From NCBI GenBank assembly GCA_904066235.2, contig CAJFCV020000005.1, positions 11,775,501 through 11,839,500 of the forward strand: a DNA stretch of 64,000 nucleotides. Direction: 5' to 3'. A program made the translations under genes and the position numbers. This document shows, in pieces, positions 53,311 to 64,000 of the stretch (position 1 is the first letter of the stretch; every line of letters begins with the position of its first letter). This stretch comes from Bursaphelenchus xylophilus (taxonomy: Eukaryota > Nematoda > Chromadorea > Rhabditida > Aphelenchoididae). Under the pieces are notes generated by a model that was given only the letters and a program-made list of their open reading frames with translations, did no database searches and was not told the DNA's origin.

Positions 53311-54994
53311 GTAAAAACTGTATTTTACACAGTCCTGTCTCCCCAAAAATGCGATGCTTTATATTGCCGACAGTCCTGTTATTGCTGCAAAGTGCAAATC
53401 CTTCGCCAAATCAACGAGGATTCGACCAATTCCTTATACTTTTTGTTTGTGAACCCTTGCTTTCATTTTTTTGTTCGCAATTTTCGACGTAGACCAATGA
53501 AATGTCAAGCAATTTTTTATTGCTCACCCGCTTCTCTTTCGGGTTGAGAAACTTCTTACAGCTGTTTTTGGCTTTTTTTGGTTCGGGGAATAAAAAAGAG
53601 AAAGGTTACTGTAGAGCAGGGAAGGAATACTTTTACAATGGAGATCTTTGAGCACTTGCTTGGGCGGCGTTTTTTAAAATTAGAAGTGCATGTTTGGCAA
53701 ACTCTGTAGTCGGAATGGCTGAAGCGGCAACGATAATATTATACCAGTCTGTCGGGAAAATAATGAGCACAATGTCGCTGCCACCGACCGTGCCGCTGAA
53801 GCGAAAAGCAATTTGATTTCGCAGCGACACAAATCATTTTCCCGTCAGCGATGCGAGTTTCGATGCGACAAAGTGCTCATTATTTTCTGGTATAATATCA
53901 TCGTTATCGCTTCAGCCACTCCGACTGCAGAAATTGCCATACATTCAAATTTTAGTTATTGAAACTTCTACCCCTCGTTTGACGACCTTAGCCGACGAGA
54001 GAACGCGCGAAATGCGGAGAGCGGTTAGAGAAATAAACGCTTCTTGGCCATATCTTTGCCAGTTTCGCGCGGAAAATATGGAATTTTTTCGAGAAACATT
54101 ACCCTCTACAGTAGAAATAATCATGACACTTTTCATGGCAAAATTTGCAAAAAAGTCCCAAACTTTTACCAACACCTTTGGACTAAAAACTGCTAAATAT
54201 CTTCATTTTTTCCATCGAGAACCTTCCTGCTCGTGAGTTAGACAAATATTATTAACCATGCCGAGTAGACCCATATCAGTCTGTCGGGAAAGTAATGAGC
54301 ACACTGTGGCATCGAAAATCGCATCGCCGCTGAGAAAATCAAACAAAATTGTTTTTTTCACTTCAGCGGCGTGATGGGCACAGCGACATTGTTCTCATTA
54401 TTTTCCCGACAGACTGATATGAGACGACTCAGCATCGTTACTTTTCGTCTTACTCAGCAAGGTTCTTGATGGAAACAACGAAGATATTTAGCAGTTTTTA
54501 GTCCAAAGGTTGGTAAAAGCTTGGGACTTTTTTGCAAGTTTTGCCATGAAAAATTTCATGATTATTTCTGCTGTAGAGAGTAATGATAGCGCCTGAACGG
54601 ACCATTCTCGGCGGCGATGCGACAGAGTCCTCATTATTTTCCCGACAGACTGATATTTACCACAAGCAGTTTCCTTCTCTTTTACTACTTGCAATTTCCC
54701 CCTTTTTACAGTAATTGCCTCTCCAACCCGGCTAGGATTCTAATTTCATTTTCCTTGCGCAAACATTGACAAAAACCTTTGGATGACTCATTTCTCATGC
54801 GATTTGAGGGGGTTTAAGGTAAACTTCTCGCGAAGGTCATAGCTATATAACACGCAAAATTGGCAATTTAAATTTGGCGAATTCTTCCCGACAAAAAATG
54901 TTTGTATAGCCATATAAATATAAACGAAATTTTGTGTAAAAAATGGTTTCAATTTGAACTATTCTACAGATTTTTTTGCGGGAGAATCCTGGAA
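53311..54994. repeat. Intergenic DNA with family 2 MITEs and a family 1-like palindrome
   Basis: A family 2 copy at 53744-53893 is framed by a further inverted pair, GAATGGCTGAAGCGG and the imperfect inverse CGCTTCAGCCACTCC. Another family 2 copy is at 54275-54419 and a right half ends near 54657. Between them, 54010-54180 and 54490-54590 are inverted partners (AAAAAAGTCCCAAACTTTTA against AAAGCTTGGGACTTTTTT) related to family 1 interior. TAGCTATATAACACGC at 54839 may hold a TATA box for the next gene. Confidence 0.6.
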
Positions 54995-55769
54995 ATGAGT
55001 TTCCTTTCTAGTCTTGTAGTTCTTGCCATACTAGTTGTTGGTTTACTAAACGCCGCGCCCTGTATACTATGCGGTTACCAAGGTGGATATCGGTTTAATG
55101 ACTATGGAGGTAAGTTAGACAGTTAAAACAGTTTTAAAATGTCGTAAACTTATGCAAAAAAAGTATAAAAAATCGATATAAGTCTCAAGTTTGCCCTTTT
55201 TGAGTCTTGATGCATAATGCCAAAAATTTTGGCAAATGCGCGGGAAATTCAAAATTCAAATTTTTTATCTTCGAAATCACAGCCGCTGGCTGCCTAATTC
55301 TCATCAGTGAGCTCCTCAGCAAATATTTACCTATTTTAGACAACAATTTTTCAGTTTTTTTGACTTCTGGCCATCAAATGTCAAGTGCAATATAAATTAG
55401 AGCCAAATTTTGATGAAAGATAAGATTTGACCACCGAATCTTTTCACTCACAGAACAACAATGTCCTATAGAATATTTTAGGATACTAAAGCCTCAAAAA
55501 AAATTTTTTATCAAACTTTTTCGCCACTTTTTAGCAATTCATCTAAATTAACATAAACCATCAAAAAAATCTCGAATTTTTCAGCTCCCTACGGGTACGG
55601 CGGCTATGGCTATGGTGGAGAGGATGGTGGGATGCGCTACAAAACCTTGGAAGTGCTCGGAATTCCGTTTACTCGCTATCAATACGGCCGATACGACTAT
55701 GGAGATGGTCCTTACGGCGGCGGAGGTTTTCACTCGACCGGGAGAGGATTTTACATCGGTAAAAAGTGA
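54995..55769 (+). CDS. Secreted Gly/Tyr-rich protein, third family member
   Basis: Two exons, 54995-55109 and 55585-55769, join in phase 1 to 99 residues. The signal peptide MSFLSSLVVLAILVVGLLNA precedes APCILCGYQGGYRFNDYGG. Exon 2 begins APYGYGGYGYGGEDGG, then contains a less repetitive stretch MRYKTLEVLGIPFTRYQYGR, then DYGDGPYGGGGFHSTGRGF and ends YIGKK. The A-P-C-x-x-C-G head and intron phase match the other two members; the central non-repeat part is unique. Likely secreted; function unknown. Confidence 0.8.
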
Positions 55770-55952
55770 TTTTTAACTAATAAATCTGATTTTACACCCC
55801 TTGATACGCTTTGAAACCCTAGAAAAATGTTTTGAAAATCCATAAATTAAAAATTTACCCATTAAAATGGTTAAATTTATATAAAAAAGACTCGATAATG
55901 CCAAATTAACATTAACGAAAGTGTTTGATATTCAATATAAGTTACATTTATA

Positions 55953-58900
55953 TTACGAACCCTGTTTTACATCCACTAGGATGGATCTTTTCGCTTTCGT
56001 TTCGCTTTTCATCGATTCTGATGAGAAATTCGAGCTGAATGAGGTGTTGCTTCGTGGTAAATCGTCAATTCGGAGGTTGTTTATGAGATCAGTGAGATTG
56101 TCAGCGCCAGAATGGATGGTTAAATTGGTTCCAAACAGCCTAAAAATTCAAAAAATAAAATTTTTCGTCAAAATTGGTCATTTTTTACGAAAAAATTTTA
56201 AAATTATCAATTTTTCATCAGAAATATGACCTTTTTTCTATGCCAAATTACAGCACGATTATTTACAGTCCTTCAGACATCCAAATCAACTCAAAAAACC
56301 TCCAGAATACAGCGATAAAAGCCGAATTTCGATCAAAACCCCCAATTTTTTACAAAAAATTTCAAAAAAAATCAAATTTTGGGTAAAAATTGGGTAATGC
56401 ATTCCTATGACTACCGTAAATTTCCTATTTCTCCTTTTCACACATCAATCCGGCCAAAAATCCTCTAATAAAAACAAAAAAATCCAAAAAAATCTCACCA
56501 AATTCCTAATTGATTCAAATTTTCATCACTACTCCTCGCATTGATCCAATTTTTGAGGCTTTTCACTGTTCTCAGTATCAATTTTAGTGCCTTCTCAAAA
56601 TCAATCTCTTGTCTTCCGAAGGCGTTGGCGTATCGGATGAAATACCAAATTTTTTGCACGACTTTGCTGTTCCCGTCGTTCGTGCAGGATTTTTGGCGGA
56701 TTCGGTCGACGTAATACTGTTGGTATTTGACGAATTCTTCTATATGCTTGGCCTGGAAGTCATACAGGTTGATATTTTACGATTACCATACAAAATCCGA
56801 AAAATCAAGTTTTCGTGGTGGGACACAAAATTTTGAAAAATCTGACAAACCCAGGTAAAAAATTAATTTCTAACCTTCTAAGGGTTATTTTTATTCATCC
56901 TAACATCAGAAAAGCAAAAATTCAAAATTTTGTGTCCCACCACGAAAACATGATTTTCGCCAAAACCTCTCTAAATCACTTCCAATCTAACCAAAAGCAT
57001 TCCCACAACCACCGCTCACCTGTCTTATCCTCTCAACCAGTTCATACGTCTCTTTTTTGACCACGTATTCAAAGACAAAGTCATAAAAGTTCTCCAGGAA
57101 TCTGATGACTGACACAAGTGCCATATTTTCTTCCTCGTAATGATGAAGCCGATGTTTAAAGGCCGAGACCGTCCTGTCTTCTATTCTAGGGAATTTGGCG
57201 GCTGTTCGAGGCATCGGTTCAGGCATTGCGCTCCATCGATAGGCAGCTTTTAGCCTAAAGTCATATAAATTAATAAGGCTATAACTCAATAACAAGACAA
57301 TCAATCCTTTTGATATTTTTACCCACCATATTAGGCACCATGAGCTCTCTAAATCCCAAATATCTTCCATCTACTATCTACACCGACCGAATTATCGACC
57401 ATTTTTTCCGACCTTCCCAACTTACCTCAACAAAACAAAAATACATCGCCTTAAGGCATGGGACAGTCTGAAAAGTCCTCTGTAAATCTCAATTACGCTC
57501 GGAGGATAAACCAAGTTAAAGGCTGGGCTGGTCGCGTAGTCCAGTTCCATTTCAACAATCTTTTGGCGTTGCAAATCATTGGAGGGTCGATGCCAAAAGT
57601 CGTGGATGTCCACGACTGGAATGGTTAGTGTGAAATTCTTGATGAATTCATTGTCGGCGATGTGAGAGTGGGATATGGCGTCTTTGAAGATGGCTTTGAG
57701 TTGGTTTTGGCCCAGTCTTCCAGTGGGGATTTCCATGCATTCAAAGGAGTCTTCGTCTTCGGTTAGGTGGATGAACCGTTCGATCCAGTTCTTCTCCACT
57801 CCCCAGAAGTAAGATGGAAGGGCTCTGGAACGAAAATTGGGTAAGAACAGGGTAAAAATAAGCCTAAAATATGAAAATCCCTCAAAATCTGGACAAAATC
57901 AAAAAAACCCCCAAAAAATTTTGCATAAAAATTTGAATATTTGACATAAATACACCTAGAGAATACTGTAAAATATAAAAAATATTGTAAAATACGTCGG
58001 ATCGTCCGTTCCTGGTGATTCCCATTCAAAATCTCACGATTTGCGGCGACTTTGACTTAAAGTCAGGGCGCAGCCTGCCACTGTCAAAAATCTGCATTTC
58101 GCACGGAAAAATAAAAAAAAATTTAAATGTCAAAAATCATCTTACTCCACTAAATTCCACAATCCAAATTTAGCATTGGCCAATTTGAGAATTGCATGGC
58201 CATTTCGAGTATAACTTCGTTCAACCATTTCCATCGTCCCTAGGCCCGCCAATTCGTCTTCTTCTTCAGTCTGCTTGGCTAAAATTCAATTTTTTTACTT
58301 GACATTATGACCATCCTTCATTAGGGCTACCCTTCATTTGGGGCAGATCGGGTACTCTGCGGAATTTGAAGTTTTTTGAAAAAATTTGTTCAGATGGATG
58401 GGGCTGATCCCCTAATGTTCGGAACCTTTCATTTGGGGTAGATTTCATTTGGAGCAGATCTAGTATTGGCCCAAATATGTAAAGCCAATGTTGCAAAATT
58501 CTTTCCAGCCAGTGAGTTGAAATCACAACCAAATTTTTTAATGGCTAGCCAAAAACCTGGATCGGCTGGTCAAAGTGTCAGAATGGCCTTGAAATCTCGA
58601 AAAAACTAGGCAAAATGTTGGAATAGGTGTAAAAATAGGCATAATAAATTTTTTAATGACCCGCCAAAAACTTGGATCGGCTAACCAAAGTGTTAAAATA
58701 CTATTTTCTGCAAATATTTTAACACTTTGGGTAGCCGATCCAGTTTTTTGGCTGTCCATTAAAAAACCTTTTTTATTATGCCTATTTTCACACCTATTCC
58801 AACCTTTTGCCTAGTTTTTTTTCGAGATTTCAAAGCCATTCTGACACTTTGGCCAGCCGATCCGGGATTTTGGCTAGCCATTAAAAAATTAGTTGTGATT

Positions 58901-60813
58901 TCAACTCATTGGCTGGGCAAACAATTTTGCAACATTGGCTATACATATTCGGCCAATTTCCGATCTTTTCCAAATGAAATCTGCTCCAAATGAAAGGTTC
59001 CGAACATTAAGGTATCAGTCTCATCCATTTGAACAAATTTTTTCAAAAAACTTCAATTTCTGCCTAGTACAATATAAAAACTGACAATCAAAATATTTTT
59101 CCTGATAGTATTTGTACTTCCCAATGTTGACCAGTGTTTTAACGATGCTTTTGTACTTTTGCGGGCATAAGCCTTCGGCTATTACAAATCTTTTAGCGAA
59201 AAGTTCGTGAGATCGTTTGTTATGACCAAGTTTTTGGATGTTCACGGAATTCAGGTAAGGCCTGAAAACTCATAACGTCATCTTATCGTTCATTGTGTAC
59301 TGTATCCTAAAATTCAAGCAACAAAAAAAAATTACTCACGGATTCTCCTTATCAATTTTTTCTCCGTCCTTGACTAGACTCATTTTGCACAAATCCCAGA
59401 TAAAAAACTCGAAATACGGATCCGAATCCGTGCTGGTAAATCGGACCCATTCGCGTATAAAAGCGTCCATTATTTCGTTACAATCCTTGTATGTGGCATG
59501 TATAATATGATGATATAAGTCGTCATCTCCCACTAATTCCTGTTGTTTTTGATGGAGGATGTCGAAAAATTGACCGCCAGTCCAACCGCTCTAAAATACG
59601 AGGTAATTTTTGACAAGATTTGATAGTAGTTTTACAACTTCTTTCACCTAGTATAACATGTTGGAGTAGGCTAAGATTTTTTCCTAAAAACAAAAAAAAA
59701 AAAATAAAAATGGGCTTACGTCAATAACGTCTTGAAGAAGCTCCAACAGCAATTTTAGAGGACTTTCCAGGTCTTGGCAAAGTCGTATAACGCCTCCAAT
59801 TGTATAGCTCTGCCTGTTGTTAGTAAATTTGTCGATTACTTGGTCAATATCGGTAAAAACAGACTTTTCGGTCTGTTTTGCGAGAGCTAGCACCATTTTC
59901 CCCGATATTTGATATGCGTTTTTGATTTCTGGAAGAAAATTTATATTACACTAGGTATCGGTTATAAAAATTCGCCAAAAAAACAAACAAAAAATAGGTA
60001 AAACGAACCATGCAGACATTGTCGGATCTCCGTAAATTGATTTACAATAGTAAGCGCGAGATTGAGGAAGTCTTTGACTTTCTTCTTGTAGATGTCGTTT
60101 AGCGACCAGACAAATGAAATTTCTCCCGTTTCTTCTGATCGTATCCGGTGGCATTCGAAAGTAACTGTTGAAAAGCCCTAAGAAAATGTTTATACATGCG
60201 CCTAAGCATATTGGGATTGCGCATCCTGGATTTTGTATCTTACACTTGGATTAGTTATTGACAAAAGAAAAAATGTATTTTTAATGGCAAAAACAACATC
60301 GTTCAGGTTGCAGAAGGCGCTCAAGTTAGGTTACAGTCTCTAAGATATTCCTAGCGACACTTTTTTTAAAGAGCTTCGGCTTCAATAACCAAAAATTTTC
60401 CAAGCTACCTAAAATTTGGTAGCAAGTGTAAGATCGGGCCATAAAACTATCCAGCTTCACCCATATTTAGCCTAAACGCAGATGACACCAAGATAAAATA
60501 CTTACCTTCATAGCCTGAATAAAATCCAGGAATGTCCGTCGTTCTAACTCATCTGCTTTCAATTGTTTAGTCTCGTACTTGTCCTAAACAACAATCAAGA
60601 AAGAATTCGATGTTTTACCTTGGAGAACACCTTATTTACACCGATTTCAAACTCTTGAACTGGCCCTTCAGCTTTCCCATAAACTTCTTCAACTAAAACC
60701 AAAAAAAGTCAGAGAAAAATTTTTTAAAAATTAGAAAAATGGAGAGATGTCTAGTGTAACATACTTAACATCTTCCTGCATGTTTTCCAGTCCTCGCCGA
60801 CATTCAACGCCAT
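55953..60813 (-). CDS. Gamma-tubulin complex component (Spc97/Spc98 family)
   Basis: Twelve exons (60765-60813, 60619-60692, 60506-60583, 60009-60177, 59720-59928, 59340-59590, 59086-59261, 58146-58278, 57426-57824, 57020-57254, 56499-56752, 55953-56139) join in frame to 737 residues. Family proteins bind gamma-tubulin and nucleate microtubules at centrosomes. Diagnostic stretches are SGWTGGQFFDILHQKQQELV followed by DPYFEFFIWDL (GRIP1-type), MVERSYTRNGHAILKLANAK, and in the C-terminal half FNLVYPPSVIEIYRGLFRLS, then FLENFYDFVFEYVVKKETYE (GRIP2-type). Similarity points to a GCP2/GCP3-like subunit, but I cannot choose between gip-1 and gip-2. Two donors are unusual (GTTCGT after exon 4, GTCAGT after exon 7); those junctions are supported by phase and family layout only. 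Intron 7 holds a foldback element. Confidence 0.85.
58314..59058. repeat. Foldback element in intron 7 of the gamma-tubulin complex gene
   Basis: The arms of about 350 bp meet near 58705. GAAGTTTTTTGAAAAAATTT at 58367 pairs with AAATTTTTTCAAAAAACTTC at 59034, TGTTCGGAACCTTTCATTTG with CAAATGAAAGGTTCCGAACA, and GGATCGGCTGGTCAAAGTG with CACTTTGGCCAGCCGATCC. No coding capacity. Confidence 0.85.
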
Positions 60814-61239
60814 TTCAACCTGAAAGCAAAAGCCAAATGAAGTGGAAATTATAACAGAACAACTCGTTTTCAAGCCATTTTATACTCAAAAAAACAATTT
60901 ATATTACACATGCCGCACAATTTTCAAATCTCGTTTTTTATTAGGCACATCCACGAAATATCACAAAATTTCCGTTACCACGACAACGAAAAAACGAAAA
61001 ATATTTATTTTTCCGACTTTTTGAGCCGCTTTTTATCGCGGGAAATCAGGCAGATCAAGTTCTCTGCGGGACCTTTTGGCGTTTCGCCTCTTTTCGGAAG
61101 GAGCGAGAAAATTTCTGGCTTTCATTCCAATTTCTGGCGTGTTTCCATAAATTCCAATACGAAACAAATTGCCTCGTGGAAAAGCTGTGTGCTTCGCGTT
61201 TTAGAGAGCTAGAAAATTTTCGAGATCTTACACTAGGTC
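60814..61239. promoter_or_regulatory. Shared upstream region of two divergent genes
   Basis: The 426 bp separate the start codons of the minus-strand gamma-tubulin complex gene and the plus-strand U1-70K gene, so both promoters must lie here or be replaced by trans-splicing. A TTTCAG acceptor-like site lies six bases before the gamma-tubulin complex ATG and could take a spliced leader. No repeat is present. Confidence 0.5.
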
Positions 61240-63100
61240 ATGACTCAATTTCTGCCCGAGAATTTGTTGGCCTTGTTCGCGCCACGACCTCCGTTGGAGT
61301 TCAAACCGCCTCCAGATCCACTGCTCATCGATCGACATCGACCTCAAATACAGGTATGAGACTTTGAATATTTTTTGGGGCTCTCGTCTCCATGAAGGAA
61401 ATTTATAATTTTTGATGTTTAGGGATTGTCGCAGTATGTCGGACTGTTCGAAGACCCGGATGATACTCCACCAAAGCGAAAGGTTGAAACCAAAGCTGAG
61501 ATAAAAGAGCGGCGACGAAAGGAGAAGCAAGAGTTGTTGGCCTATAAGATTGAACAAGGAATTGCTACATGTAAGTTTTTCCTTACTTTGTTTTAGTCTT
61601 TTAGGTGTAGAATGAAGACAATTTTGCCTTCTTTCTGTTGGAGAAGGCTTATTTGTTGTAAATTTGACAAATCCCGAATATTATACTTGATGCCAGATGC
61701 CCTTTTTTGTTTTTCCAAGATCTCATTTCTCGCTGTACCTAAATTGACATTTTCTTATTCAGGGGCACCAGCAGAGAATCCGGATGCTACAGAGGACCCC
61801 TACAAGACATTATTTGTTGCCAGAATCTCGTACGAAACGTCGGAGTCAAAATTGAAACGGGAATTTGAGAGATTTGGACCGATAAAAAATATCGTCTTGG
61901 TACACAACAAAGAGGGCAAACCTCGAGGTTATGCGTTTATCGAATATGAGCACAAAAACGATATGTCTGGTAAGGGAGTTTTCTTTTCTTGTTTTTCCGG
62001 GTTTAGATAAGAGACGACGCGATATTGAACTAGGCATTAGTTGATGGATGCGCTCGGGGAGAATCGTCCTGTAGACAAGCTAGGCCAATATTATTGCTGT
62101 TTCTGAGGTTTATTAGTTAGTTTGGAGCCCATTCTTATTCACGGGGAAATTTTAGACATTTCTTCCCTTATTTTTTTGGGAGACCATCAATTTTTGCGCA
62201 GCTCTCATTCTGGCCTCTATGTGAATATAGTTTTCTGTCCACACGCCCTCTGAATTGTTAGTTTACTACATTTCCGGTTATTTTTAGCCGAGTATTTGGC
62301 TGAATGACACCTCCAAGTCTGCCATAGGTTTGTTTCCAGCAATTCCAAGGTAAAATAATTCGAGTTCTTTTAGCATAGGTGAGAAATATTGGTTTCGATC
62401 AAAAATAAGTGCAGTTTTGGGCAAAAATAAAGTAGGTTGAGCTAAGATGGCGGCTATTTTGAGGGTAAGTTTCCAGCCGTTCAGGTAAGGGGACAAACCA
62501 GCTGCAAAATTCGGAATTCCGGTAATCTTGTAAGTTTCGCCCGGTAAGATTACTTTTAAATTTTTTGATGAAACAAGCGTTCATCCGACAGCGATGTCAC
62601 AAACAGTCTGTGGAAGGTAATATTAGAGTCTTGGTTGAGTTTGAACCTAAAATACGGTAAAATTTTTGGTCTGCTTCACCTAAAATAACATAATTTTTGT
62701 CCGTACCGGAAGTCTCGTTTCGAACGCAAGGTTGGTTGATTGCCGACGCGAAGGTAGAGTTTGATGCAATTCTCGTAACTTTTCAGCGGCTTACAAAAAA
62801 GCGGATGGGATGAAGGTGGACGGCCGGAGAATCGTGGTCGACTACGAGCGCGGCCGCACCCAAAAGACCTGGTTGCCGAGACGATTGGGCGGCGGTAAAG
62901 GGGATACGAGAAGGACCAGGGAGAAGCGGATTGGCGGCGGGTTTGAGGACAGGATCCGGTTCGATGATCGTCGCGGCTCCAGGGATCGCGATAATGGTTA
63001 TAGATCGGGATCAAGACATCGGTCCAGGTCGAGGGATAAGGATCGTCATGGAAGTGATAGAGATCGTCGAGGAGACCGTGGAGATCGTCACAGTCGGTAG
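61240..63100 (+). CDS. rnp-7: U1 small nuclear ribonucleoprotein 70 kDa (U1-70K)
   Basis: Four exons (61240-61353, 61423-61570, 61763-61969, about 62787-63100) join to 260 residues. The N-terminus [19 protein letters not shown] is the conserved U1-70K start, known in the family to wrap the U1 core. The [20 protein letters not shown] segment follows, then the RRM with RNP2-like [23 protein letters not shown], and RNP1-like [10 protein letters not shown]. After it come [19 protein letters not shown] and WLPRRLGGG, both typical of the family. The C-terminus is a short Arg/Asp/Ser tail ([17 protein letters not shown]), much shorter than in vertebrates but similar to nematode forms. The protein binds stem-loop I of U1 snRNA and helps recognise 5' splice sites. 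Introns are 69 bp, 192 bp and about 817 bp. Confidence 0.95.
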
Positions 63101-63142
63101 GGTGAAGTTTGAAAGTGATATTTTGTATAATTTTTGTCTTGA

Positions 63143-63700
63143 TTTAAAAAGAAAGTGCTTCTATGGGGTATGGAGTTACAGGTCGAGACATACATCAAAA
63201 AAATTGCAAACTTTTTTTGATTCTGAATATGTAAAAGTTAGCTGCCTAATTTTGGTTTGTAAGGGTGAAAAAATCTTTAGAACTTTTCTCGCAACACCAT
63301 GCAAATGCCCATTCTTTATATTGGAACTTCTAATTAAGGTGTAGTATTAATCGAATTTGATATTGTAGGGCTTGTCAAGATACCAGGGTTTACGCAAATG
63401 CCTTTTTGACCAAGTTTTTGCAAAATCAGAAGCTTTGTTTCGAGCTGCAGTAAACCCTGATATCTTGACAAGCCTTACAATATCAAATTTCATTAATACT
63501 ACACCTTAATTAGTAGTTCTAATATAAAAAAGGGGCATTTACATGGTGTTCCGTGAAAAGTTATGGGCGTTTTTTCACCCTTACAGACCAAAATTAGGCA
63601 GCTAACTTTTACATATCCTGAATCAAAAAAAAATTGCGATTTTTTGATGTATGTCTCGACCTGTAACTCCATTCCCCAAGAAGTACTTTCCTTGTTAGTC
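63143..63700. repeat. Complete family 6 palindromic element
   Basis: TATGGGGTATGGAGTTACAG at 63161 pairs with CTGTAACTCCATTCCCCAAG at 63661. The arms contain TTGTAGGGCTTGTCAAGATA and the inverse TATCTTGACAAGCCTTACAA around a centre near 63415. About 560 bp with no coding capacity. It starts about 40 bp after the U1-70K stop. Confidence 0.85.
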
Positions 63701-64000
63701 AGAAAGCTCTTGTAATGGATGTTTTGAACAAAATTTTACCATTTTTCAGCGACCGTCGCTATTAAACCTCATCGAGCCCCTAAAGATGCCGATTAACTAT
63801 TCTTACTCTGTTTGTTATCCCAGAAGACAGTAAGTCCAAAAAAAATTACTAAATTAATAATCCCATGAGTTGGTCTCGAATAAATGTTCATTAAAACCAA
63901 AATATGAATTGATAATAAATCAAGCGCTCTCTCGGCCAAGAGAACAAGCCGGTTTGTTCTTACTGAGCAGGTCTTTTATGCTGGCTGGGACGGCCTTCCA
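63701..64000. other. Right edge of the window, nothing firmly identified
   Basis: No recognisable coding exon. A short hairpin (AGAACAA, loop, TTGTTCT) lies at 63940-63960, too small to assign to an RNA gene. Confidence 0.3.

Noticed and set aside
59600..59690. A possible extra exon (GAAAAAATCTTAGCC region) in the gamma-tubulin complex gene
   Set aside because: It would introduce an in-frame stop, and joining 59720 directly to 59590 keeps frame and matches the family layout.
63900..64000. A possible structured RNA at the right edge
   Set aside because: A short hairpin is present, but neither the sequence nor the fold matches U-snRNA, tRNA or spliced-leader RNA that I can recognise, and the window ends there.
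1..64000. CRISPR arrays, bacterial operons, tRNA or rRNA genes
   Set aside because: The genome is eukaryotic, the tandem repeats lack spacer structure, and I found no tRNA T-loop with a matching acceptor stem.

Overview
This window looks like nuclear DNA of a rhabditid nematode. Most genes are split by short introns with GT donors and TTTTCAG-type acceptors. Recognisable genes have clear nematode counterparts: an Aurora B kinase (air-2-like), a polypeptide GalNAc-transferase (gly-4-like), a U1-70K protein (rnp-7-like), a gamma-tubulin complex protein, an Sra/Srab-type chemoreceptor, and YGGYG-type secreted peptides. All gene models below were assembled by hand from reading frames, splice sites and intron phases, without transcripts.

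Layout. 0.2-3.1 kb (minus strand): an unrecognised acidic coiled-coil gene downstream of the Aurora B kinase. 3.4-10.0 kb (minus): five small genes or terminal exons with C-terminal cysteine clusters; two of them start with a P-P-x-Y exon. 10-25 kb: one small membrane protein gene (12.3-13.5 kb) in a sea of MITEs, hAT-like elements, a LINE fragment and a repeat array. 25.0-29.8 kb (plus): the GalNAc-transferase gene, whose third intron holds a tandem array that repeats the splice acceptor and first codons of its own exon 4. 30.2-30.5 kb (minus): a small secreted protein. 30.7-36.7 kb: a 1.75-kb foldback element, a 3.7-kb terminal-inverted-repeat element carrying broken host-like exons including an SLC36 transporter pseudogene, and a LINE tail. 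38.4-39.1, 52.5-53.1 and 55.0-55.8 kb: three related secreted Gly/Tyr-rich peptide genes. 42.3-45.9 kb (plus): a secreted LEA-like protein. 47.0-50.8 kb (minus): a seven-TM chemoreceptor. 51.1-52.4 kb: a large palindrome with a minisatellite. 56.0-60.8 kb (minus) and 61.2-63.1 kb (plus): the gamma-tubulin complex gene and the U1-70K gene, divergent from a 0.43-kb gap.

Repeats. At least six small inverted-repeat families recur, often nested in each other. I name them here: family 1 (about 450 bp, ends CAGGGGAAGTAC, 3-bp TTA/TGA duplications), family 2 (100-250 bp, ends ATCAGTCTGTCGGGAAAATA), family 3 (about 250 bp, ends CAGTGAGGGACC, TA duplications), family 4 (ends TTTTCACAAAGTGC, rich in TGCACNGTGCA), family 5 (GC-rich hAT-like, 8-bp duplications) and family 6 (palindrome with TGGGGTATGGAGTTACAGG). 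They occupy most intergenic DNA and many introns.

The genes do not form one pathway. The most unusual items are the splice-acceptor array in the gly-4-like gene with its inverted copy upstream, the exon-carrying TIR element, the PPxY/Cys-rich cluster, and the dense nesting of MITEs with readable target-site duplications. I saw no tRNA, rRNA or CRISPR feature.
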